From assembly GCA_001910725.1 (NCBI GenBank), contig MJGA01000011.1, positions 902,364 through 966,363 on the forward strand: DNA of 64,000 nt. The letters are read 5' to 3'. Source of the stretch: Phanerodontia chrysosporium. Taxonomy: Eukaryota; Basidiomycota; Agaricomycetes; Polyporales; Phanerochaetaceae. A program made the translations under genes and the position numbers. Under the pieces are notes generated by a model. That model was not told the origin of the DNA and made no database searches. It saw only the letters and a list, made by a program, of their open reading frames with translations. This document shows, piece by piece, positions 35,732 through 47,900 of the stretch (its first letter is position 1; every line of letters starts with the position of its first letter).

Positions 35732-35742
35732 TTTTCTGACAC
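35732..35742. repeat. right terminal inverted repeat
   Basis: TTTTCTGACAC, the inverse of the left end with one mismatch. The preceding 150 bases hold GAGCG, TCTCATGAG and CTCGAGCG motifs like those inside the left end. Confidence 0.55.
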
Positions 35743-37050
35743 CCCGCCCCCGCCGCTCCCAGCGAGGCGACCCACTGGTCCTCGCGCGCATCACGCAAGA
35801 ATCGCTACACCCCATCGCATGTCGCCCTACAGCCACCCGCTCCGCCAGTTGCCGCCGCTCCAGAGAAAGAGTCACGCCCCGTTGCGCTCGCTGCACAGTA
35901 CCTGCGCCTGCACCACCCGCACGCGCCCCTCAAGGTGCACCTCGCCTGGGACGTCTCCTTCTGGGTCGCCGTCGCATTCGTGCTCGGCTCCGCCGCCTGG
36001 GTACGTCTTCCCTCCTGCACTGCCCACCCACAAGCGATGACCGGCCCAACGCAGATCTGCAACGGGCACCTGCTGTACACGCCGCTCTCCCCGACGCCCT
36101 CGCCGCCGCACGCGAACGCAGCCGCATGGCTCGCCTTCGTGGGCGGCACGCTCTTCGAGGTCGGCGCGTACCTCGCGTACGTCGAGAGTCTCCCCGCGAA
36201 CACCGGCCATGCCGAGCTCTACGCCGAGTTCCACGCGCACCTCGCCCGCGCGCAAGGCGAGCTGGAGAAACTCGATCCGGCAAGGCGCGTGCCGTCGCGG
36301 GAGAGCGGGGACGAAGAGGACGCGAAGGCGAGGCGGAGGTTCCGCTGGATGTGAGTGATGGCATCCAAGCTCGCATTCATAGCGCTGATGCGTCCCGCAA
36401 AGCGGTGCGGGCTCCCCGCGCGACCTCGGCTTCCTCGCATCCGCGATTCAGTTCGCCGCCGCGACCGTGTTCTGGGTCTCCACCATGTACGCACCCCTCC
36501 CTTGCCCCTCTTGCACACCCTGCTCACTCAAAGCGCGCGACCAGCACGGGCCTCCCGGGCGTCATCCCGACGCTGACAGAGAAGAACACGCCCGTGTCCG
36601 TCGTGCTCTTCTGGACGCCACAGGTCGTCGGCGGGACGGGCTTCATCGTCGCGTCGCTGCTGCTCATGTTCGAGGAGCAGCGCGCGTGGTGGCGGCCTGC
36701 GCCGCTGCGCATTGGCTGGTGCGTGTGCACTCCTCGTTGCTGACGAGGCCTGCCCCGGGCTCATGCTCGCCACGCGCAGGGAGGTCGCAGTGTGGAACCT
36801 CGTCGGCGCAGTTGGCTTCACGCTGTGCGGCGCGCTCGGGTATGCCGCCGTCTCGTCCTCTGGCGTGCGTATTCCTCCTCCTCCCCTTCCACGCACGGTG
36901 ACCTCACGCGCGGTACTCCCCTCCCCGTAGGCGAACTACCAGAGCGTGCTCTCGACGTTCTGGGGCAGCTGGGCGTTCATGATCGGGAGCGCGTTCCAGC
37001 TGTGGGAGACGCTCTGGCGCGAGGACCCGCCGGACGCGCAGACTCATTGA
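35743..37050 (+). pseudogene. 3' part of an interrupted multi-pass membrane protein gene
   Basis: Exons: up to 36000, 36055-36350, 36403-36486, 36545-36718, 36780-36864, 36931-37050, all joining in phase. Hydrophobic segments are SFWVAVAFVLGSAAW, AAAWLAFVGGTLFEVGAYLA, FLASAIQFAAATVFWV, GTGFIVASLLLMF, VAVWNLVGAVGFTLCGALG and FWGSWAFMIGSAFQLW. It ends EDPPDAQTH. The open frame runs back to the transposon end with no ATG, and its missing start matches the fragment at 25952-26037. The family is an unnamed fungal integral membrane protein. A truncated protein from an internal or TE-supplied start cannot be excluded. Confidence 0.7.
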
Positions 37051-38235
37051 CCATCCGGGTGCGTGCCAGCCGCCCCGCGTGCGACACGCATAGACACGAT
37101 CCACCGAAGAGACTTGTGCGGTGCAGACCCTGACGCCTCTGCGTCGCGCCATGCAGGACTCTGCGCCCGCTGGTTTCCGCGTCCCGCGTTCGACGCAGGC
37201 GATGCTGGCGCCCAGCAATGCCCCGAGAACTGCCCGCAACGGGGTCGCCCTTTCCCCCGCGGCCCCCGCGCGTCGGGCGTCCCCCCGTCCCCGCGTTGCA
37301 TCCGCTGCAGTGATGTGCGCCTGCGTGTCTTGTGTCCGTGCAGACCCGTACTGCCGGGCGGGGCTCCCAGCATTCTGGGACAAGACCGGACAGTGGCAGG
37401 GCCCGGCGGCCTGGCGCAGCCGCTGCGCGGGACCCGAGGGGCGGACGTTGCGGGCGGCCGAGGCGCACCATGCGCGCGGTGTGCGCCAGGCGCCAAATGT
37501 TCCGGTGGCTGGCGAATCGTGCCGTTTTCACGCGTTGTTTACGTCTCCGAGGAGGAGAAGCCAGGGCGCGCGCGCACCGTCCGGCAAGCCACTCTTTCTG
37601 CGACGTGTTGACGATCCCCGAGGTGCGTCCTCCCGGACGGACAGAGAACGCGTCTTGTGGCCTTCGTGCCGCGGAGTGTGCCGGAGATGGTGGAGGCTGG
37701 GGGCTGGGGGCTGGGCCTTGTGTTTCTTGTCAGTGCTTCCGTTGCTGCTATGTTGCCTGCCAACGGGCGTGTGGCATACACATGGGCGGGAGTGGCGTTG
37801 CTCCTGGTGCTGACGGCTTGTCCGGCGCTTTGTTGTCTGGCGGTAGAGACTTACCAAGTACGCGCCAGCTTTCTCGGCCTTATCACGGAGCATGGTCTTT
37901 GCATCGCGGCGATGTTCCGTTGAGATGGGAATGCTCCGAGTGCCGGGCATAGGTTAGTGCGAGTCGCACAGCGCTACTCTCCGCATGCTTGTGGCCCCGG
38001 GCCCGCGAGTGGCTTCCTGTCAAGGGTCCCCTGCAACGGACCATACGCCGCGACATTCGCGGGAGAAGCCGCGCGGTCGCCACCCCGCGCAACATTTAGC
38101 CTTTCCACCATGTCCTATTTATGCCCGAGAAGAGAGAGAACATGAGAGAGGGAGAGAGAGAAAAATCCGCATGTCCCAGATGGTATAGAGATATATATGC
38201 ATCCTGCCCGTCCCGCGTGCCGGGAGCACTCTAAT
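37051..38235. other. no gene recognised
   Basis: Several GC-rich open frames overlap on both strands. One at 37657-37923 encodes two hydrophobic stretches (GLGLVFLVSASVAAML, VALLLVLTACPALCCLAV) but has no further support. A GA-rich tract lies near 38133-38165. Confidence 0.4.
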
Positions 38236-39370
38236 TCACTCATCATCGATGGTGACCTCGAGGATCTCGCCGATCCAGCGTGCCGATACCCTGGCATGGG
38301 CACAAGGCGCGAAGTCAGCGCGCGGGGCTCCGCGGATCACAGCACCAGCAGCGCAAGGAGCGACGCACCGCGTGAGGTCCCGGACGATGTAGTCTGGCCG
38401 TGCGCCCGCGTCGAGGAGGGCCTGCCGCGTGTGCGACGTGCAGACGGCGACGACCTTGCAGCCCGCGGCGCGCCCTGCGAGGATGCCCGACGGCGCGTCC
38501 TCGACGACGATGCCTGGGCGCTGCGTCAAGCGGCGGCGGCAGCGCGGATGCGGGCGGGACCACTTACAGTGCGCGGGGTCGACGCCGAGGCGGCGCGCGC
38601 CGGCGAGGTACGGGTCGGGGAAGGGCTTGCCGTTGACGACGTCGTTGGACGTGACGAGCCCGAGCGGCGGGAGCGGGAGCCCGCAGCGCTCGAGGGCGCG
38701 CGGGGCGTACACGTTCGTCGCTGGGGGTGGGGGCAGGGTCAGCCTTGCGCGCCTTTGGCGCCGGGGCATGCGCAAAATGCGCGCGCGCTGTGCCACGCAC
38801 CGGAGGTGACGATCGTCCAGCCGGACGCGGCCTCTGGCGGGCCTGCGCCGATCTGCGTGGTGTGGGCATGCGGTGAGCCGCGCGTGCATGGCGGGACAGG
38901 GACGTACGCGGAGGAGGAGGTTCAGGGCGCCGGGGAGCACGAGCGGGCCGCCCTGGATGACGAGGTCCTCGAAGCGGGCGATCTCAGCCTGCGGAGAGCG
39001 GCGCGGCTGAGTGCACGCGGGGCGGACGAGGCGTGGGCGCGCACACGCACCTGGAGGGTCGCTTCGTCGTGGATGCCGCAGAACTCCCTGAGGGTGTCGT
39101 AGAGGCGGCGGCCGTGGGCCCTGTGCGCGACGTCTGCGGGGTCGAGGCCGTAGTGTGCTGCAAAGACTTGCCAGGCCTTTAGGACGCCGGGGGTCGAGTC
39201 GATTAGCGTGCTACGGGGACGCGGGATGATCGAGGCGTGATCAGGGGATTTGCAGCGAGACTAGTTGACGCACCCGTCGAGATCGAAGAGGATCTGTGGG
39301 CGGTGGGAGGTGAGCTGGGTGTGCGGGGAGGCTGGCGGGTACTCACTGCGTGTGCTGTGAGGGTGTGCAT
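38236..39370 (-). CDS. HAD-superfamily phosphatase (GPP/DOG-like)
   Basis: A haloacid-dehalogenase phosphatase resembling fungal glycerol-3-phosphate and 2-deoxyglucose-6-phosphate phosphatases. It starts MHTLTAHA at 39370; the catalytic motif I ILFDLDGTLIDS is assembled across two introns, one splitting the DG-T codons. Next are AHRAHGRRLYDTLREFCGI (cap), GWTIVTSATNVYAP (motif II), NGKPFPDPYLAGARRLGV (motif III) and IVVEDAPSGILAGRAAG (motif IV, after an intron at 38514-38567). It ends EVTIDDE. All key aspartates are present. The substrate cannot be decided from sequence. Confidence 0.85.
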
Positions 39371-40097
39371 GGTGGTGGGCGAGAGAAAGAGAGGGCGACT
39401 GGGAGGAAGAGGACCATGGCGAGTATCAACCAGAGTCCAGTCTCCAATAGAATTCGAATTTATTATCGCGGACCTTGAGGCGATCACGGGATCGGCGAGG
39501 ATACACACCTGCCTTTTCCGGTAATCCAGATTAGCTTCCGGGTCCGATCAGCCCTTTAGCCTTTGCCTCCGAGGCGCCCGCATCTGCGCGAGCATTTCGA
39601 CAAAACTTGCCGCGAAAGGAGATCCAGCCAAAAAAACAAGCACGGTGACGCCATGGACAAACTCCTTTGTGTCCGACCCGTCTTTGTCTTGTCCAAATTC
39701 TCCCTAACATAGCCAAAATTGGTACCTTTACGTTCCAGACAGCAATCCCAGTTCTTGAACACAGAGGGGGCCGCCCAAAAGGTATGCTGCCCATAGACAT
39801 GAACAAAGCCTTGCATTGCGCTAACAGGACACATTTGGTTTGCAATTCCGAGTGATTTCAGATGGCCTGCATTCTGGCCGCGTCGGCAGTGGATACACGC
39901 CGCTGCGCAGAACCAACGCCTTTGTCAACTCCATGTTGTCTTTCAACGGGGGCCACCCGCTTTGCCACCTACCACAGCCTATAAAGCGGTCTGCCAAGCG
40001 ACACCTGAGCTCACTCAGTACCATTCCCCAGTGACCCGGTGTCCTGCTACATTGCATTCTTCAGAGAAGATTGATCCCCGTACCCTCATTATTCAAC
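39371..40097. other. no gene recognised
   Basis: A minus-strand frame at 39531-39845 is open but has no recognisable similarity. The last 100 bases should hold the promoter of the secreted protein gene (TATAAAG at about 39979). Confidence 0.4.
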
Positions 40098-41729
40098 ATG
40101 AAGTTTTCAGCTCTTCTTTCTCTCACCTGCGCCGCGCTCGCAACCGCCAGGTCCATTCGTCTCGGACGCCGCCAAGACTTTCTCAAGCAGAACGGCGAAG
40201 ACGCCATTGCCTTGAAGTGAGCAGCGCTCCGTCACGCATGCGCTCAACGCTCACCCGCTGCTACGCCACACAGCCAGAAGTTCACTACCCTCACGCCGGA
40301 CTCGCCGTGCAACGACGGCGACAACGCGTGCGTACAAGGCTCTTTTGCCAAGTGCGACCACGGCAAGTTTGCGCTCAGCCCCTGCGGCACTGACGAAGTG
40401 TAAGCCGTCGCCCACTGCGCACGTTCCCACAGCCTGACGCCATGACCCCACCAGGTGTGCCGCCCTGCCGCTCGTGCTCAGTCCAGGGACCTCTGTCACC
40501 TGCACGACTGCTGACCAGCGCGACGCCCGCATCGCCGCCACTGGGGCCACCCCGCCCAGCAACTCGACGACCTCTGCTTCCCAGTCTGCCTCTCTGTCTG
40601 CTAGCATCACTGCTAGTATCACAAGTAGTAGTTTGGTATGTAGTTTTGCGAATATCCGGTGTTGCCACCAATTGACGAGCGTTCCCGCAGGTCCCGCTAC
40701 CCAGTGCGAGTGCTTCCTCGAACAACACCGGTGGCGCCACCGGAAACTCTACTGTCCCCATTGGGTCGGGTAACGGCACGAGCCCTGATAGCGGCGACCC
40801 CCAGACGTCCTTCACCTTGTCCCCGCAGGTGATCGCACAGAACTTCAACCAGGACGGCCAGTCTCAGTAAGTTCCCCGCTCCACCGCGAATATGATTCCT
40901 TGCTGACACGCACTGTGTGCAGAGCGGAACCCGGACAGACCCCGTCGCTCACCTCCTCGAACAACTTCATCAACTTCTGCCTCACGGTGCCAGACCTGCC
41001 GATCACGAACGGGCAGCAGATCACAGGCGGCTCGTGCAATCCCGCGCCGATGGGCATCATCGCAGGGACGGCGAACATGCCCTCCTCCAAGTTCGCGTTC
41101 CCGACGAACGGCGCGGTGCTGCCCGCGAACACGACGTTCACCGTGCGCCTCGCGGTGCAGCACCTCGCGACGGGCTTCTTCGCGAACCCGGACACGAACT
41201 TCCTCGCCGCGCCGCAGACCGTCGACGCCTCGGGCGACATCCGCGGGCACTCGCACGTCGTTGTCGAGGCGCTCGACGGCGGCCTCGCGCAGACGACGCC
41301 GACGGACCCCACCCGCTTCGCGTTCTTCAAGGGCCTCAACGAGCCCGCGCAGGCCGGCATGCTCACCGCCGACATTCCGAACGGCCTCCCCGCCGGCGCG
41401 TACCGCATCGCATCGATCACGACCGCCGCGAACCACCAGCCGGTGCTCGTCGCCGTCGCGCAGCACGGTGTGATGGACGACATGGTCTATGTGCGTTCTC
41501 CTCGGCTTTGCGCTGCCTTCTTTGAGTACTGACTTGTGCTTGCCAGTTCACCGTGCAGGATGGTGCGGACAACACCACGGCCTCTGCCCCTGCCTCCATT
41601 GCGGGCAGCGCCACTACGCTCCCTGCTGCGAGCAGCACCGTGATTTCCACGGCGAGCCTCGGCATTCCCACCTCTTCTGCGAGCCTCGGCGTTTCTCCCT
41701 CTGCGAGCAGCACCGCCTCTGTTATCTAA
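40098..41729 (+). CDS. secreted serine/threonine-rich protein
   Basis: Signal peptide MKFSALLSLTCAALATA, then a small cysteine-rich domain (PCNDGDNACVQGSFAKC, PCGTDEVCAALPLV, TSVTC) of a type seen in fungal secreted proteins that resembles chitin-binding-like modules. A Ser/Thr-rich linker follows. The larger domain has FINFCLTVPDLPITNGQQ, GSCNPAPMG, HSHVVVEALDG, FFKGLNEPAQAG and AGAYRIASITTAANHQPV. The tail is again Ser/Ala-rich. Seven exons: 40098-40216, 40274-40399, 40455-40635, 40691-40866, 40923-41490, 41547-41729 with good signals. The large domain is common in Agaricomycetes but of unknown function; a wall or extracellular role is inference. Confidence 0.8.
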
Positions 41730-41978
41730 TCGTGCTGCGCTGACGTTTGTCACACTGTAGCAATAGCCAGTCGGCCTTGTTGTGCTGCGTGCAATGTCCC
41801 GTTAATCCCTAATGCCATACACGTTCCTTCCACTCACTCCCGCATGCCGTGAACATCATCAATCATTAACTATTACATCATGCTATACAGAACAGTATGC
41901 CAAACAGAGTGCACGAGAAGGTATCATGAGGGGTATCACCATTGGGACAAAGCAACCAGAAAGAAATCCTCAAGCAAT

Positions 41979-44900
41979 TCAGCCCCCGGCGGTGAGACAG
42001 ACGGCGCGCGTCGCCACCAGGGCGCCGGCCGCGCTGTCGAAGGGCAGGTCGACGGTGAAGAGCACGTCGCTGCGGTCCGCGTTCAGGTACACGGGCAGGT
42101 TCACCGTCTCGCCGTCGGCCACGCGCGACTCGTCCTTCTGCACCCAGCGGATCTGCGACGGGTTCAGTCGCACCGTCTCGCCGTTGTTCAGCGTCAGCCT
42201 GTCCGTCGTCCAGCTTGCGCCCTCGAGCACGAGGCCTGTCGCAGAAGAATGCGGATGGTCAGCGACGATCCCGTGTTATGATGCTGAGGATGCCTACCGT
42301 CGACGATGAACGCGCTCGGGTCGTTCACGCGCTCAATGTCGAGCTGCAGGTGCAGTGTCTCGAGACTCCACTTCTTGCGGTGCGCGACCGCTTGGCGCGT
42401 CGCGGTGATGTATGCCTCAGGGAAAAACAGCCCGCCGAGCCACACCTCGACGTTGTTGAGGTTGCCGAGGCCGGCGATGTTCGTTAGCTGCGCAAGCCGG
42501 CGCGCGAAGTCGGAGACCCACTCGGACACGGCCATGGCCTTGTGGACCTTGTACCGACGCCAGTGGTTGGGGATCGTTCCTGCGGGAGCATGTAAGCGTT
42601 GAGGGGACGGCGAAGGATGGTGCAGACTTACCCTTGGTCAGTGAGCTCATCAACGTGCGCAAATGATTTGTCTGCTTCAATTCACCCTGGCAGACCTTAA
42701 TGACATCCGCCAGATCGCGGCGAACCTGACCCAGGAGCTTCTTGCCGATGCTACCTTCACGGTAGAACAGCCGGTATAGGGGTCTTGGTTGTCACCGCTC
42801 TGCTTGTCAAGGCCGTGGAATTCCTATGATATGAAAGCAGTGAGTACCTGTTCATCAGGGGTAGTGAGTCAAAACGCACGGTAGGGAGTTGCCCAAGCCA
42901 TTCCTTGCAGCGGTCGAAGAGCTGCCGCATCCAAGCCGGCTGCTGTGTCGATTGACCCTTGGCAGGACCGCTCGTCGTTGCCTCGTCATCGTCATCTGCA
43001 ATCATACGCATTTTCCGAGCTTGCCGAGTAGCTCGTTTCCTTGCGCGACAGCGATGACCCTCTCGGCCGTTGGCGGCAAGCTGAGCCATGCCGGAGGCTC
43101 ACGATCCGGGAGGTTCTGTACCCAAGACAGGAAGTGCTCGAGCTTGGTGCCGTCCGGTACGTTGAGGTTCTGAGAGCCAGAGATGGCAGGCACCAAGTCG
43201 AAGTCGACATTGTACGCGTAAGGGGTGAACAACCCGTCGACGAAAGCGTCCAGGATCTTCTGGTCGAAGTCACTGTCGACTCGACCACCATACACGGACT
43301 GCTTGATGAGAGTGCGGACGGCATCCCAGGGAATGGATGCAGGGTCGACGTTCGCGCGGCCCTTGGCTGCTGCGTTGAGCCATGCATCGATGGTGTTGAA
43401 TGCCGACGCCAAGTCTGAGTCGTTGAAGTCGTAGACCTTTGACCAACCCAGTGGCACATAGCGAAGACGTTCCTGGACAACAGCGTGGAACCAAGCGAGC
43501 AAGAAGTATAGACGAACTTTCTCCGCTGGACCTTGAGAAAGTCGAGGGCCAGGGATACCCCGAAGAGAGTCTAGAAGGTTGGCCTTGATACCCGGAGGCG
43601 GTTCGTTCATGAAGATGCGAGACTGCCGAAGAATGTTCACGGGGATGGACGGGTTGGTCTCCATTGTGAGGAAGAGACGGAAGTTGCGATTCGGGTTGAG
43701 CGTCTGTAATTTCTTCTCAAGCTGACCCAGCCATGATGGCGCCAAGTGGACATTCTTGAGCAGCACCCAGGAGCCTTGGCGAGCCGCCGTAGCAATGGCT
43801 TGGTCAGCAAGCGTAAATCCTTCCTGTGAACCCATAGCCACGGACGAGCAGCGAGCGCCGGAGTTCTTGACAAGATTCTCAACACGATAACTTGCGTCGT
43901 AGCCAGTGACGGAGACAAGCGACAGCGGGGTAGCTGCGAGAACCTCGTCGTTGACGACAGCGCCGAGATCGTAACTGGATATTTGCGAGAGGTCCGCCTC
44001 GAACACCAACTTGACGAAGGCCGCTGTGGACTGGAGAAGACGGTCGGGCCGCAGGCATTTGACGATAGCAATCTTGCGGATAGCCTCGACAGCAGCTATG
44101 CGTAAGGGTCAACATACTGCCTAGACGATGATTATCGCTGAAGACTTACGCGTGCTCGGTTCCCAGGGGTATGGTACTGCGAGTTCCGGTGTGTCGGACT
44201 CTAGGAAGGCAGCCCATTGATCCTCGTTCTCGACGATGTGCTGGATGACAGGCTTGAACATTGGGTGCTTTGCGAAGTTTTCCAATCGCTGCATCTGTTC
44301 GACAGAGAGAATTGCGATTTGTTTCTCCCCAGATGCTCCAGAGCCCGTGGCCAGAGCGCCATCCCCACTTTCCAGCAGAAGCTCAAGATCCTCAGAGATC
44401 TCTTCCACGCCTCTCAACTTCACCTGTGCAAGCAGGACTGCGAGCATCACGTGGTCGCGATGAAGCAGAGCTCGGGATGTCCTCTTGTAGACTGTGAGGA
44501 AGAGATCCTTGAGAAGAATCTCTCTTCGTTGGTGGTAGTCCGAAACGCTCTTGAGGTTCGGGTTGTGGTGCAAGACGTAGTCGAAGATGTCCAGGAAGAA
44601 TCGGAGAGAGAACTGGTAGAAGTGGTTCACGAGGTTGAGCTGTTCCAAGATGAAGAACACCGAGCTACAAGCCTGAGCAATAGGAAGATACTCAGCCGTC
44701 ACTTGCTCGACCTCTTTCATGACGACGTCCGTTTCCTCGACTTTGCGTGTGATCTCGGCAGCTTCTCTCTTCAGGGTTTCTAGAGTGTCTATAACCTTGT
44801 CATCGTCCAGGATGTTGCCAGTAGACTCGTTGAGCGCCTGCAGCAGCAGTTTCTCTAGCGTGCGAAGACGAAGCCTGAACTCTCCTTGCATCTTCATGAG

Positions 44901-47900
44901 ATCGGTGCGCTTGCGCTCAGTGTCTGGACGTTCAACCTTGAGGACCTGGTCGAGAGACTGGCTCTGCAAACTGCTCCGGGTCATCGTGAAGTTGACGAAG
45001 GTTACTCGACTGCAGATGTCTGGTGAGAACTCAACGGATGGATCGCGAGTAGAGAGGAACATAGTGAAGGACGGCGAGAAGTCAATGTCCTGGTTCCCGA
45101 GACGGATGAGCACACGACCACCAGTTCGGCGAATTTCTCTGTTGAGAACTGGGTTGAGGATTGGATCAAGGTGCTCCACGTCCTGAATGAGGAGAGTGTT
45201 GCCGAAACGCAGAGCACTCTCCAAGACCTTGAGGAAGGCCTCGTCGAGGAAGCTCGTAACCGTGATCTTGCGGTCCTTGTACTCGTTAAGCAGGAAAGCG
45301 GTCGCCTGGCCGGTAGGATCGATGATGAGAGGGTACCGACTGAACCTCTTGATCATGATGGCATTCTCGATGCAGAGGTTGTCCGATGGGAGGGACTTAG
45401 ATTGCCAGCTGAGGCGATCATCTGCTGTCGACAAGTACTCTGGAAGAGAGAGCTCGGTCTTGAACTTGATGTTCGCGTCAGCAAGATGGGTGGACCATTC
45501 CTGCCACATCATCTCACGGTACTGCTGGTCGAAGAAGCCAGCGTACGCCAGGAATGCAGCAGAGAGGAGCACATCACCAACGATGGTGCTCATCTCCGTC
45601 TCGAAGGTACGGCTTCCAAGCTCCCAACGCGTTTTCTCCGAAGATAAGCTTTCAAGGAGCTTCATGCTGCGATCGACCTTGCTCTGGACGCGCTCCATCT
45701 CGGCTTGGATGGCTTGCGTTTCGCGAATCAAAGCAGCGTACTCTTCTTTGTACCTCTCGATACTGGCTTCGAGTTCGGAGATCATCTTGATGATCATCTG
45801 CGCCTGCTGTTTGGTTTGCTCTGCTTGATCCTCGAGCGACTGAACCTCGTTTCGCAAGGGCTCGACCTTGTCAAGAATCTCAGAGAAGCGAACTTGGGCG
45901 ATAGCCCACTTGACCAGGGGACCGCAAGCCTTTGAAGCACGGTTGACGGTTTCGAAGTTGTAGGACGGCCTGCTGAGGAATTCTTTCTTCATGAGCTCGC
46001 GCAACTGCCTTGTCATTTGATTCTGGGTGTCGAAGTTGACAATGCGTTGGATGAAGTCGTCGCGGCGAATGATACCCTGAACAGTCCTCCAGCTATCGAT
46101 CTTGTGTCCAAGAAGCGTGCAAACCGACTCCATAGCAAGCTTGACAGCTTCCGGAGGGTTGGCCATCGTACGGACTTCCTGTAGATGCTGCCGCTTGATG
46201 TTACTGACGGCAGCCTGGGCGTCGAGGACTGCTGGCTCGGCGTCCGCCAAATCTGCCATGACCACCGCACGACGCTGCTCGATGTGACGATCTTGTTCGA
46301 CTAGGGCAGCCTGAATCTCAATCGACGCGGCCTTCTTCTGCTCGGCCTCCTGCTGATCAGCCACCATGCGCTTGAGCTTCTCGTTGGCTTCGGTGTTCTT
46401 GGCTTCCAGCTGAGATCGTTTGATAGCGAGACTCTTCCGCAACTCCTCGACCTGTGTGACGGTATCTCGGAGCTTGTCCAAGCCAACGTGCAAATGACGC
46501 TGCTGCTCTTCGAGTTCGTCCCTCTTCTCGTTGTACAACCGCACATAGTGGTTGATGCTGTAAAGTGGATGTCAGAACCGGCATAAATCGTCAAATACTC
46601 ATGACTCACAAATCAAGATAATGACGCGGAGTCACGTAGTTGTATCGACCTTGACGGCGACTGAGACGTTGGTTGATCTGGTGCAAGGACTGGTGCACGT
46701 AAACCAGAGCGTTGACGACAGCGGTGCGGTGCACAGGTGGCATGGAAAGCTCCCGATAGGCGATAGGGAAGTGAACGGGTGGATTATATGAAGGCAAGTC
46801 CAGATCGAGCGTATGCGTGAACTCCATACCGACCTGGTAGAAGGCTTGGTCGGACCAATCGCCGAACCAGTCCAACACGCAACGGTTGAACAAGGCAGGA
46901 GAAGTCGCAGCACGAGATGCCAGGCCGTTCTCTGGAGGGTTCATGGTGAAGACGACATGAAGGTTCTTGGCGACCTGTTGAGTGAACCAGCGGTACAATT
47001 CCTCGTGCGAATCCAGCATGAGACCATCGCGCTGGGAGCCTTCTTTGCAAGCTGTCATGAGTGCAGAGTGTTCATCTCCCTCGAATAAACCGGGGACTTC
47101 GGCGTTGGCGAGAAGAGTGTTCATACGCTCAAGAAAACCGGAGTCTAGAACGTTCGACTCGTCCATGATGAAGCAGATCTTCTCGCCCTTGCAGCCAGCC
47201 CGGCGAAGAACGGTTCGGAGATCCTCATCGAAATCGTCTCCGGTGTACTTGTTCGATACTTTGATCTGGAAGATGCTCAGACCGTTCATCCAAGCGACAA
47301 AGCGCGAGAGGGTGGTCTACGGGCAACGATTAGAGACCGCTGCTAATATTGCAAATGCGTCACTTACTTTGCCACTACCGCTGACACCGATAAGGAGTAA
47401 GTGCCCTTGCACCTGACGGAACACACGATCAATCCGCAAGACGTGATCAAGCACATCGTTGAAGAGGACGAGGGGCACATCGAGCTCCTCTTCGTAGAAG
47501 ACCTTGAGCCGAGCCTTCGTGTATTCCCGCAATACCTCGCGATCGACAGAGATGTAGTTCTTCGAAGTCCAGTTGGAGAACAAAATGGTCGAGAAAGGGC
47601 TTCATCCTTGTTGATGGTAGGGAAGTGCTCCATCGCGGCAGAGTCGATGTGCTCATCGGTCCACTGCTTCTCCTCCTCGGTGACAAGGCGGTCCTGGAAC
47701 AGACGCAAGGCTTCGTGTGCCCAAACTCGGACCAAGCCCTCGACGGAGAGCATTTCAAGTGGCGGATGGCCTCGTAGATACCACGCACCCATCGAGTAAG
47801 TTCACGAGGACTGTAGACGTAGTGTGCCTGGATGTCAGTGGTGAAGCGCTTCTGCGACGCGAGATAGAGGTCGACCATGGCGTCCGTCAGTGGGCTTGCG

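Larger units (their letters stand above)
26038..35742 (-). mobile_element. Plavaka-type DNA transposon with cargo genes, 9.7 kb
   Basis: The ends are short inverted repeats (GTGTCGGAAAA on the left, GTGTCAGAAAA read inward on the right). About 250 bp inside each end is crowded with GAGCG, TCATGAG and CTCGAG-like motifs, as in CACTA-type subterminal regions. Three genes lie in tandem on the minus strand: transposase (31612-35367), Pcl-type cyclin (29895-31247) and a coiled-coil protein with a basic tail (26911-29108). The element sits inside the first exon of a membrane protein gene. The best target duplication is an imperfect low-complexity 8-mer (GCCGCCCA against CCCGCCCC), so exact ends are not proven. 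Confidence 0.65.

Noticed and set aside
37657..37923. small two-helix membrane protein
   Set aside because: Open frame with hydrophobic stretches but no start context, introns, homologue impression or neighbour logic; the region is full of chance frames.
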